From positions 62,001 through 126,000 of the forward strand of contig JALQPE010000519.1 in the NCBI GenBank assembly GCA_030407315.1: DNA of 64,000 bases, given 5' to 3'. Shown piece after piece: positions 1 to 8,293 of the stretch. Below the pieces are notes generated by a model that did no database searches, was not told the origin of the DNA, and saw nothing but the letters and a program-made list of their open reading frames with translations. Positions within the stretch are counted from its first letter, which is position 1, and every line of letters begins with the position of its first letter. The DNA comes from Asparagopsis taxiformis (Eukaryota > Rhodophyta > Florideophyceae > Bonnemaisoniales > Bonnemaisoniaceae). The translations under genes were made by a program, and so were the position numbers.

Positions 1-25
1 CCCCGAGGATGAAACTCTTGACAAA

Positions 26-517
26 ATGCAGGAACCTGCTTCCCAAGACGCCAACAAGACGTTCTCCCGGCTGCGCCGATCAACCCAGAAGGAACCAACC
101 GGAACAAGCCCGAAGAAGAATAGTCGCCCTCATCGACAAGCAAGAAGTCGGCAGCACGGCATGGAAATATCCCAAGAAGCCACTTCGGCTGAGCCGCTTA
201 ACCCTACGGGTGACACGGCTAACACCGGAAGAAGACGACGCTCGTCGAGTCAAGATGTTCCAACCGAACAGGGAGCTATCTCCCAGAACCTGGAACCACC
301 TGAAGAACAGGAATTCGCCATAGACGACTTGATCGACCATGTCGTCGACGACGATAATGAGGAGTGGTTCCTCGTAAGGTGGTACGGATACCGTGACCCC
401 ACGTGGACGCAACGGCACAACGTGCCTGACGAACAAATCTCCCGATACTTCCGTAAGCGGAACCGCCAAGCGGCTAAGAAAACGTCTAAAAGACGAACGG
501 CTAAGAAGCGCCGATAG
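26..517 (+). CDS. pol: C-terminal end of Gypsy pol with chromodomain (element A)
   Basis: This frame is open from near the window edge and is the last part of an integrase polyprotein, so the methionine at 26 need not be a real start. Residues about 98-150 form a chromodomain: a hydrophobic start (IDDLIDHVV), then FLVRWYGYRDPTW, the aromatic-cage and W-T-W region typical of chromodomains fused to Gypsy integrases. A strongly basic tail (KKTSKRRTAKKRR) follows and may act in nuclear or DNA targeting. In chromoviruses this module directs integration to particular chromatin. The first ~95 residues are polar and low in complexity, as expected between the integrase core and the chromodomain. Confidence 0.75.
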   Translation: MQEPASQDANKTFSRLRRSTQKEPTGTSPKKNSRPHRQARSRQHGMEISQEATSAEPLNPTGDTANTGRRRRSSSQDVPTEQGAISQNLEPPEEQEFAIDDLIDHVVDDDNEEWFLVRWYGYRDPTWTQRHNVPDEQISRYFRKRNRQAAKKTSKRRTAKKRR

Positions 518-848
518 TGAAAATATAGGGTTGCCCCACAGCTAGGCTGATTGTACGCAGAAGCGTCAAGTAGAACGGCTAGTGGTTGCAGCGTCACTGC
601 GGGGGAGCACGAAGAGGAGGTGGTAAGGTACCACGAGAAGCTCCCGGTGGGTTGGCCAAACACCAAACACCGGACTCGGTAGAAGTATGAAGCCAACTGG
701 CCAAAGAAAAATTCCACAAAAACAAAAACATTCCAACCTGTTAATGGTAAACATGATCAAGCCGCACACGGCGCATGGATGAACGATCTAACCTGAAGAC
801 AAGACGCAAATGCGTATAAGAAGATAACCCGGTTAGGGAAGGAAGACG
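518..848 (+). other. Element A spacer between pol end and antisense ORF
   Basis: This 330-bp stretch has no convincing reading frame. It lies between the two converging coding blocks of element A and probably holds both 3' ends. Confidence 0.5.
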
Positions 849-3800
849 TTAACGACGGAAGTTGTCGGAAGGACGAGGACGCTGATGCGAAGGATAGGAT
901 GGGGATGGCCTCAAGGACCGGTTGGTCGGATGCTGAGCCGTGGACCGGCGAGTGTCACGAGGACGCACACGGCCAGAATCCCTATGGGAAGTAGGCAACC
1001 GAGCCGGAGGGCGATGTCGAGACGCAGCTGGAGCTGAGGGAACCGGTGCCATCGGAGATGGAATATCCACATCGTCGGACACCGAAGGTGAATCCGCCCT
1101 GGGCGGGTCAGGCGTATCAACAAGCTGTAGCAGCGGCGTATCAACATCAACTGGCATGGAGCGCCTAGCGCGAACATTTCGACCATCATCTCGACCAGAG
1201 GGTGACCTATCCCGGCGACATCCGGAAGTCCCTCCTTGAGGTTGAAGACTGGCTGGGGTTCCCAGAGCGCTAGGTGTATCCCTTCCTCGCTCATGCGGTA
1301 TACGACGCCGCGCCAAGCGCAACTCCTCTTCCAATTCCTGGACTCGTGTCTGCAGTTCGTCAAACACCTTCTGCCTCGCAGCTGCATCTTGCTCCCATCG
1401 AGAGTTCTTCTCTTCCGCTAAGCGGCGACCCGCACGTTCTGCACGATAGCGCGTTTCGGCAGCATCTCGTCGCTCGCGACTAGCCTTGTACCGGGTACCC
1501 AACGTGATACACGTCATTGCCAAGGTATTCAACGCTCCACGAACGGGGTAACCGCTAACCCGCGGAGGAAATACCGACGAAAGTTGGCCATCACCAAGAG
1601 TCTCCGCCAATTCGCGCACCTTCGTAACCGAGAACAGCTCCACTGAAGTTAAAAGGGACCCAAGTACATCCGCAGGAGCGGTAGAACGACCAGCCTGGCC
1701 GTCACGATCCACTGACTGACCCGATCGAAGATCGGGCGACAGAAACGGAGCTTCCGAAGGAGACGACGAGCCCTGACGGGTAGGGTGTGCCAAGCCCCGC
1801 GGGACTGGCGGATGAACACTTGATTGTGGAACCCCAGGTTCGTAAAGAGCGGGCACGACTGGCACCGTCGGGTGAGGCGAGAAGCCGGGATCAGCGTGTC
1901 GATATCCCGCCGGAGTAGAACGCCCAGGGCGTGGTACATGCATCTCCCGTTCGGGCTTGTATAAGTAATCCTCCAAATCTCCGTCGGAGTAACTTGCAGG
2001 CTCTTCCGCGTAATAACCGTCATCGGCGAACTCGCCATCGCGACGGAAGGGAGGCGTCTCCACCACCACCCCGTCTCGGGTAGAATACGCCGTCAGCTTA
2101 GCCGGCTTGAACGGGAGACTCGGATGCGAGTACGGAATGATCTTCTCCGGCGACACGCCTTCAATCGCACAAGAAATCTCCTCGATACCTTCGGTGGTCT
2201 TGTAGGAAGCCTCGAGGAGGTCGACAATGACCTTCGCATCCACGCTACGCGTCCTCGGTACAACCGGTGATAACGGTACCTCATGGAAAGCCTTCCAGGT
2301 AGTGACGGCCGACGCAGCCAAGTGCTTGGTTAATACCGGAATGAATCCCCTCGTCTCCACGAGACGCGCCATCTCCAACCCAATAAGGAGTTCACGCTCC
2401 AGAAGGACGTAGTCCAGGAACCGAGACTTCACCCAAGGACGGGGATCGGCTTCGACCACACTGTGGAAGTACAGCATCGCTGGTGTATCCCCAATAGGCA
2501 AGCATAAGGGCGGCGAGTTCTCGCCTTCCCAGCGGGAATCTTCAAGTGTCGCGTTCAACTCCGCTGTCGGCACAGCCAAGTTCGCCGACCGGTTATTGAT
2601 GTTGCGGTTCGCGCGATAACCGAACACTCGGTAGTCAAGTGACGACACTTGCAAGCTTGTGGACCGAGTCAGGTATCGAGCGTGTACACGCATATAACAT
2701 TCCAACATACCGGTATCCGGGCGGGGTGGATACGCAAACCACCTTGACCTAGTGATAGGTAAATCCGGAATACTTCCCTGGTTCGAATGAGGCTCGAACA
2801 GCCGACGGGTCATCCGCTCAACATACAAGGCATCGCCTGGGTGAAGAAGAAAAGTGCGGTCACACTGCAAAGTGTGAGGAACACGAAAATGCCGCATCGG
2901 CCGACAAGAAGGAAGTTGAGCGTAAGCTGACCAGCTGTTTGGCAGCGCATGGGGATTACGGCGTTTGACGCCTACCATCAGACGAAGATCTCGACGCAAG
3001 TCGGTGTGGTTCTCGTTCACGAACTCCCGGAGGGGTAGACGGGCGAAGGGATAATACTCCCAAGGAGCTCGCAAATACCTTGCAAAAGGCAACTCGTGTG
3101 AGTCAAAGACCATGAGTTCCGAAGCATTCGAAGGATAAAATTCGCCCTCGCGACGCCAGTCGGCGGAAGGAGCCGGTACCCTTTTTGGGGAAGAGTAAGT
3201 CGGTGCCGCCGAACTCCCCACGGGAACGGAAGATTGATATGGATCCACAAGAGGACCTCTACCCAAGCTTGTATCTTGCGGCTGTGCCGTCCCGCTTCCA
3301 CCATAAGCATACGCCGCTAGCGTTGAGTTGCTGGCCACAGCCCCGCGGTTAACTTCTTCGGTCGCTTGGCGATTACGAGCATCAAGAACAAATTGCCGAT
3401 TACGGCTGTACAAGTCTTCGTAAGGATTCCTGGACGCGACCGGCTCAGCCGTAGCGGGCTTCCGCGCATATGGATCCGGATACTCCGAGGGTCGGGGAAC
3501 GATGGTACGACCTGTGGTGGCAGGAGCAACGGCAGTCGCGGGGGTCGGAACAGGCTGCGAAGCAGCAGGGGCATCAACAACAATCTCTTCCGATTCCGGC
3601 GTCTGGCGAGGCGAACGGGGAGAACCCTGCTTGTCGATTGGCGGCGAACGCGGAGTGTTCCATTGGACTTCCACTTCTTCTACCTCCGGGCGAGGGTCAC
3701 TGGCAGAAGCAATTGCCTTCGACGGCGCAGCCGGATGACTTGACTTGGCCTTGAGAGGCGTCCCCTTCGGCGAGGGTTCCGTGGAACGGCGAGTGGATGA

Positions 3801-4037
3801 CGGCGACGGAGCCTGTGCTTGAACATTCCCTGAAGAGATCGGGACTTGAGAACCGGTAGCCGGCGGCTGCGCAGAAGAAGCAGGGGCTGCAGCGGCAGAT
3901 GCCGAAGGGTTTGTTGACGGCGTAGCCGGAGTCGCATTCGCGCGCGACGCCTGGTGGCGTGTTGTTGGTCGGCGAGAAGACGCCCGGGTTGAACGAGGAG
4001 GCATGTTGCCTTGTGGGCTGTTATCGTGTGCAGCCAT
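849..4037 (-). CDS. Antisense ORF of Gypsy element A (coiled-coil protein)
   Basis: A 1062-residue intact frame runs opposite to the retroelement's own pol. The N-terminal ~300 residues are rich in Pro, Ala, Ser and Arg (start MAAHDNSPQG, then RPTTRHQAS). A globular middle follows (about 300-680, with many aromatic residues), then a coiled coil at about 850-905 (heptad-like RVQELEEELRLARRR) and a basic, disordered tail. I recognise no enzyme domain. Elements G1 and C carry ORFs of the same polarity, position and N-terminal style, so it is a genuine element-encoded protein. Antisense ORFs at the 3' end are known in some Gypsy lineages (for example Grande, RIRE2 and Retand in plants), where their function is unknown; whether this one is homologous to those is not shown. 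Confidence 0.8.
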   Translation of the reverse strand: MAAHDNSPQGNMPPRSTRASSRRPTTRHQASRANATPATPSTNPSASAAAAPASSAQPPATGSQVPISSGNVQAQAPSPSSTRRSTEPSPKGTPLKAKSSHPAAPSKAIASASDPRPEVEEVEVQWNTPRSPPIDKQGSPRSPRQTPESEEIVVDAPAASQPVPTPATAVAPATTGRTIVPRPSEYPDPYARKPATAEPVASRNPYEDLYSRNRQFVLDARNRQATEEVNRGAVASNSTLAAYAYGGSGTAQPQDTSLGRGPLVDPYQSSVPVGSSAAPTYSSPKRVPAPSADWRREGEFYPSNASELMVFDSHELPFARYLRAPWEYYPFARLPLREFVNENHTDLRRDLRLMVGVKRRNPHALPNSWSAYAQLPSCRPMRHFRVPHTLQCDRTFLLHPGDALYVERMTRRLFEPHSNQGSIPDLPITRSRWFAYPPRPDTGMLECYMRVHARYLTRSTSLQVSSLDYRVFGYRANRNINNRSANLAVPTAELNATLEDSRWEGENSPPLCLPIGDTPAMLYFHSVVEADPRPWVKSRFLDYVLLERELLIGLEMARLVETRGFIPVLTKHLAASAVTTWKAFHEVPLSPVVPRTRSVDAKVIVDLLEASYKTTEGIEEISCAIEGVSPEKIIPYSHPSLPFKPAKLTAYSTRDGVVVETPPFRRDGEFADDGYYAEEPASYSDGDLEDYLYKPEREMHVPRPGRSTPAGYRHADPGFSPHPTVPVVPALYEPGVPQSSVHPPVPRGLAHPTRQGSSSPSEAPFLSPDLRSGQSVDRDGQAGRSTAPADVLGSLLTSVELFSVTKVRELAETLGDGQLSSVFPPRVSGYPVRGALNTLAMTCITLGTRYKASRERRDAAETRYRAERAGRRLAEEKNSRWEQDAAARQKVFDELQTRVQELEEELRLARRRIPHERGRDTPSALGTPASLQPQGGTSGCRRDRSPSGRDDGRNVRARRSMPVDVDTPLLQLVDTPDPPRADSPSVSDDVDIPSPMAPVPSAPAASRHRPPARLPTSHRDSGRVRPRDTRRSTAQHPTNRSLRPSPSYPSHQRPRPSDNFRR

Positions 4038-4055
4038 GCTGATGATCTTCCGCCC

Positions 4056-4062
4056 TTATATA
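4056..4062 (-). promoter_or_regulatory. TATA box candidate for the antisense ORF of element A
   Basis: The minus strand reads TATATAAGGGCGG about 20 bases before the antisense start codon (4035-4037). This suggests a dedicated minus-strand promoter with a very short leader, or a start codon placed further in. Confidence 0.4.
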
Positions 4063-4525
4063 CACTCCACTGGAGTTAGTGATCGCCAAAGAAGAAATCA
4101 ACGGACAAGCCGTACGGTCGCAGCAGGCGTGAGCCTTTTTCTTGAAACCCGAAGGGACACCTAAAATACGCAAAGCGGGTGTTACCCTTAACGCAAGAAA
4201 GGTCGCGTATCACGCAAGCAAGCTACCGAAAGGTACGGAATTCAAATCGCCAGGCAGGCGATCGCTTCGCAATCCGGAACGGCGGGCTGGAAAACAGGGC
4301 AGTGCCGGTGAAGAGGATGAAGAAACCCGAAGGGTCGTGAGTCAGATGGATGAGCGAGGCTCGGGGTGGAACCGTGTGCACGGGTAAATATAACAACCAA
4401 TTTTTGGCGCGCAAAATTTTTACCCGGCTGGCCGGCCACGGCGGTGGAAATTATTTGGGAATTTAAAATCAACGGATTTTTGGAATTTTAATTGTCGGGA
4501 CGACAATTGGCTTAGGAGGGGGCGA
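4063..4525 (+). other. Element A non-coding region up to the polypurine tract
   Basis: No supported gene. The stretch ends with the inverted motif TGTCGGGACGACA (4493-4505) and a purine run AGGAGGGGG directly before the LTR. The same pair of motifs precedes LTR C at about 59728-59760, which supports the polypurine tract call. Confidence 0.6.
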
Positions 4526-4843
4526 TGTCATACCACAGAGTGGTCTGCCCTGGTGGGGTCGTGTCGACATCCTATTGGACGACCCCGGTTCGGGAATAAC
4601 CAATGGAAACAGCCTCGCTGTACCTCAGACTAGTGAGGGAGAGGGACCCATTGGGACAACTAAAGACCCCACAAGGGGCAAATTTTAACTAAGCTGACTC
4701 AGCTAACTTTACACTGTAACACTAACAGTCGGTGATCTCGCGGGCTCCCGCAGTCGCCATAATCAGGGATCTGATTGGTGCACATAAGGATATTTATTCC
4801 TAACTGTCTACCTACCCTAACTGTTTACAGTAACTTAGACTAG

Positions 4844-4850
4844 TATAAAA
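4844..4850 (+). promoter_or_regulatory. TATA box of LTR A
   Basis: TATAAAA in the LTR, preceded by ACTTAGACTAG. It is conserved at the same place in LTR C (TATAAAT at 60099-60105), so it is probably the U3 promoter. G1 inserted about 45 bp downstream, close to the expected transcription start. Confidence 0.65.
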
Positions 4851-4887
4851 CGCCTCTGGATTAGCCAGAGTGCTTAACCTTTTAGAG

Positions 4888-4892
4888 GTAAC
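4888..4892 (+). repeat. Left target-site duplication GTAAC of G1
   Basis: GTAAC directly before the TG of the 5' LTR, matched by GTAAC at 18088-18092 after the 3' LTR. Five base pairs is the usual duplication size for Gypsy integrases. Confidence 0.9.
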
Positions 4893-5701
4893 TGTGGTAC
4901 AATTTATTCGGTCGACGCGTGCGCGCTCGTAACGACTGTGTCTGGCTGGGTCCGCATGCATCCGCGAATTAGTTAGTTAGTAAGCGAGCGTACGCGTAGC
5001 GATCCGATTACGTGTCACGGCGCGCCTGAGCGAGCGCGTGCGCGCGAACGAACCTGCGAGCTTGGCGCCACGTGTAGCGACTTTTGCGAATTTCCCTTTA
5101 TTTCCCTTTTTTTGGGTTTTTTGTTTTTTATGACGAAAGTCTTTTTCCCAAATATTTCCCCTTTTTGCGTGCGAGCGAGCGGCCGCCGGCCGGCCGCGCA
5201 AGGACAACCTGTCCTAGGTAGTTAGCTACTAATGGTTGTTCTGCTTCGCACCTTACCAATAAACAGTCAGCATCTTCGCAGCTACGAGTTAAGCGTTTAG
5301 CGAATCGCGAGGACCGATTGCGTTGAAACGTTGCGTGCGGGTTGCTCACGATCGCCGACGTTCGCGTGCGCGCTGCGCATAAACCGATCGTCGAACCGCG
5401 TCGCACCGCGATAGCGCGCGTTGCGTCGCACGCCACTAGGCCAGGGATTTACGACCCCTGTGTGGATCGCGTTGTGCTCGAGTTTACTCGGTGATCTCAC
5501 CCTGAGATCACGGCTTGCGCCGGCCCGCGAATCCCGTGTTGCGATCGTTCCCTACGCGTTCCGCCGTTGTACCACCCGTTCGCCAGCGCGACCGAGCGAC
5601 GCGCGAACGCAAGTTCAACCAGCGCGTTACGGTTCACCTCGCCCTGACACGGCTGCAATTCTAGAACTCCCTTAGCGATCGCCACCCCGGCTGGTCCTAC
5701 A
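4893..5701 (+). repeat. 5' LTR of G1
   Basis: 809 bp, TGTGGTAC...GTCCTACA, with canonical TG...CA ends. It differs from the 3' LTR by a 7-bp length difference in the T-rich tract near 5118 and two substitutions. Confidence 0.95.
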
Positions 5702-5703
5702 AC

Positions 5704-5721
5704 TGGTCTCTCGACCTAGAA
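5704..5721 (+). other. Primer-binding site candidate of G1
   Basis: TGGTCTCTCGACCTAGAA begins two bases after the LTR. The leading TGG pairs with a tRNA CCA end, as expected for reverse-transcription priming. I could not assign the tRNA; it does not look like the common initiator-methionine site. Confidence 0.55.
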
Positions 5722-6278
5722 TTGCGCGAACCGACGTGCGAGCTCAGCGAAGCACAGAAACTCCGCTTGGGGAAAACACGGGACGCCAAACCTACCGCTT
5801 ACTCTAATTCTTCTTTTATCCGTTCGTCGTGCGCGACAGCGAGGGCGATTGACGCGTGCGCGCGTATCGCTATCCTGGAAGCGGTGCTATAGCCTCTCTG
5901 GTTTGTATAACTACCCTACCTCTACTACGACGATTCGCCGCGCGGAACGACGCGATCGAAGACGCAGCGCGTGCGCGCGCTAGTTCGCAACCCTAACGCG
6001 GGTTCGGCGGTGCCGAAAATATTGGGTTGGCGAACGATCGAGACCCGTCTTTGCGCGTTCCGAGCGAGGAAGAAGCCCTCCTGCGAGCGAACTTGTCCCC
6101 CTCACCATTACTACGCGCGCCCGATACGCAGACAATTTTCGGGAAGCGCTTCCCTTTTTACTTGCCAATTTTTCGACGCGCCGACGCGAGATTTTGACGC
6201 GCGCCGAATTCCCCTTTCTCCTTCCCCATCATCCCTTTTTCCCTTTTCCCTAGGCGACGATCGAACGCAACCGCGCCG
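5722..6278 (+). other. G1 leader between primer-binding site and gag
   Basis: A 557-bp untranslated leader with no supported gene. Pyrimidine-rich runs (about 6208-6250) come just before the gag start. Confidence 0.6.
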
Positions 6279-8249
6279 ATGGATCCATCCGCGCCCGAGC
6301 GATCGAACGCGCCGACCGAACCGCCGCCAGTCGCGTCGCAAACGCACGCAGTCGACGCGCTGGTCGCTTCACATATCCCTGACCCTACCGCTTCTCCGTG
6401 GCCGCCGTTACCGACGCAGGCACTCGCGAGTATCGACGACGACGTGCAAACGTCCGACGACGGCGCCGCAACGAAGCGCGAGGCCGAGTTCCGCGTTCCC
6501 GACTTGCACGCTACGCCGTCCGCAACGCTTCCGAGCTTGGTTCGACAAGTAGTGGACGACCCTACGTTCCAATGCATGCTCCAGGCTGAAGTACGAGCCG
6601 CGGTGGACCGCGCTATCAAGGGCCAATCACGTGGACTAACGGCTCAGATGAGGGCGCAAGTCCACAACCTAATCGTCACTACGATGGACTCCCGCGAGGA
6701 GCACAACACCGAACGCGCGAACGTCGCTGCGCGCGAAAACCGAACGCGAACCGCAGCGCGCGCGACCCCTACAAACTACGCGCGCGACGCGGAACCCGAA
6801 GGATGGCTGGAACTGGCGCGCCAGGACCTGTCATTCGACGACCACCCGCATTCGGATAGTGACAATGGACCCGCGCATCCCGGGCTGGTAGAGATCCAGC
6901 CGTTGAACGAGCTGTTCACGCGCGCGCTTTCGTATCGCACGTACCGCTTGCGTAATACGGACCGCGCGTTTAACCGAGCAATTGCGAGCGAATTGGCTAA
7001 CACCGCGAAGATGGTGCGCCATTCGATGCAGGGAGAGAATTTCACGGGCGCTGACGGAATCGCCGTGCTATCGTTCCTGAAGTATTTCAAGAGCGCATGC
7101 GACGACACCGGCGTATCCGAAGGCGCAGCGTTGCCGATTCTCAAGTATTTCCTCGCCGACGAGGCGCGCGACACGTTCCAAACGTACGTGGGACGAACGT
7201 TCCGAGGCTCGCGCGCGGGCGTCGATTCGATTACGTGCTACGCGGAAGCCGTTCAGTGGCTCCTGCTGACCTATGCGCGCGAAGGCGACGTCGCGCAAGC
7301 GTATCGTGATGTGGCGCAACAAACGCAAGACCCGAAGGAAACCGAAACGCAATTCGCTACGAGACTACGACGCCGCGCGCTGCGCTGCGGCGATGCGTTT
7401 AGCGAGCGAACGCTTGTTTCTATTTTCGTCGATGGTCTACGACCCTATGCGCAACACCTCGTACGGGACGCGCTGTCTCGCGACCCGCGTCGATACACCT
7501 TTCGAGAGCTAGTCTCTATGGCGCAGAGCCACGGGGACACGCACCGAGCGATGACGCCGACGACGAGCGCGCGACCGCTACTGCGACGAACGCCTGCGCT
7601 CTACGTGGAAGAGGAGGAGACACCAACGATGCAAGCACTGACCGTGGGGCATACCCCGCCATCAGGCTTCTCATCGCCAAACGTCTCAACCTCCGCCGCG
7701 ACGCCGCACGCTCCGCGCGAACGGAAGTTCTCGACCCCGAGCCCCATGCGAATTCCAACCTCGCTTGGCACACCTTCGTCGAATTATCGCACGCCACGCT
7801 CTCGCGACGCCTCGCCCGCGGACCGCTCGCGACGCTTTGCGCATAACGACGACCGAGAACGCGAACGCGCGGGACCGTACACGGCGCACATACCGCGCGC
7901 AACTTACCCACCGCCTATCGTGAGGCAGACGGCACCGGCCGACACGTCTCGCACAGCGGCGTTCCGCTGTCTGATATGCCGGAAGTTCGGACACCCCATG
8001 GTAAGCTGCCCGCTGCTCTCATCCGAGCAACAGGCCGCGATTCGCGAGATGCATAGCCACGCGCGCCTAACGCCCGAAGAACTGAACCTGCAGCGCAACG
8101 TTCAGGTTTTCGAAGTTTCCGCGGACGATGACGCACGCGAGCGCGAAAGCGAACGCACGCGCGAAGACGACGCGCACGACGGCGAGCAGCTCACGCCCCA
8201 TTCGGTTCGCTTCGCAGAAGACCCGGGAAACGCCTACGAGGAGTCGTAG
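6279..8249 (+). CDS. gag: Gag polyprotein of G1
   Basis: A 656-residue structural protein that would form the cytoplasmic particle and package the element RNA. The N-terminal ~150 residues are Pro/Ala/Asp-rich. The central region (about 255-430, including FLADEARDTFQTYVG and FVDGLRPYAQHLVRDAL) resembles the retrotransposon gag capsid domain. A CCHC zinc knuckle lies at C564, C567, H572 and C577 (CLICRKFGHPMVSC) and should bind RNA. The start is the first ATG after the leader. The frame ends 44 bases before the pol ATG and is in a different frame from pol, so pol needs reinitiation or another recoding route. It appears complete. Confidence 0.9.
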   Translation: MDPSAPERSNAPTEPPPVASQTHAVDALVASHIPDPTASPWPPLPTQALASIDDDVQTSDDGAATKREAEFRVPDLHATPSATLPSLVRQVVDDPTFQCMLQAEVRAAVDRAIKGQSRGLTAQMRAQVHNLIVTTMDSREEHNTERANVAARENRTRTAARATPTNYARDAEPEGWLELARQDLSFDDHPHSDSDNGPAHPGLVEIQPLNELFTRALSYRTYRLRNTDRAFNRAIASELANTAKMVRHSMQGENFTGADGIAVLSFLKYFKSACDDTGVSEGAALPILKYFLADEARDTFQTYVGRTFRGSRAGVDSITCYAEAVQWLLLTYAREGDVAQAYRDVAQQTQDPKETETQFATRLRRRALRCGDAFSERTLVSIFVDGLRPYAQHLVRDALSRDPRRYTFRELVSMAQSHGDTHRAMTPTTSARPLLRRTPALYVEEEETPTMQALTVGHTPPSGFSSPNVSTSAATPHAPRERKFSTPSPMRIPTSLGTPSSNYRTPRSRDASPADRSRRFAHNDDRERERAGPYTAHIPRATYPPPIVRQTAPADTSRTAAFRCLICRKFGHPMVSCPLLSSEQQAAIREMHSHARLTPEELNLQRNVQVFEVSADDDARERESERTREDDAHDGEQLTPHSVRFAEDPGNAYEES

Positions 8250-8293
8250 CGGGTGGGCCGACTCCTCTTCACTCAACGGACACGCGACGCGCG

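Larger units (their letters stand above)
4526..4892 (+). repeat. LTR of element A, first part
   Basis: Starts TGTCATACC straight after the polypurine tract. It aligns with LTR C from 59761 (shared TGTCATACC, ACCCCACAAGGG, TATTTATTCCTAAC and TATA segment). It is interrupted at 4892 by G1 and continues at 18093. Confidence 0.85.

Noticed and set aside
5971..6552. 193-codon open frame overlapping the gag start of G1
   Set aside because: Basic low-complexity translation of CG-rich leader and out-of-frame gag; the gag frame is clearly the coding one.
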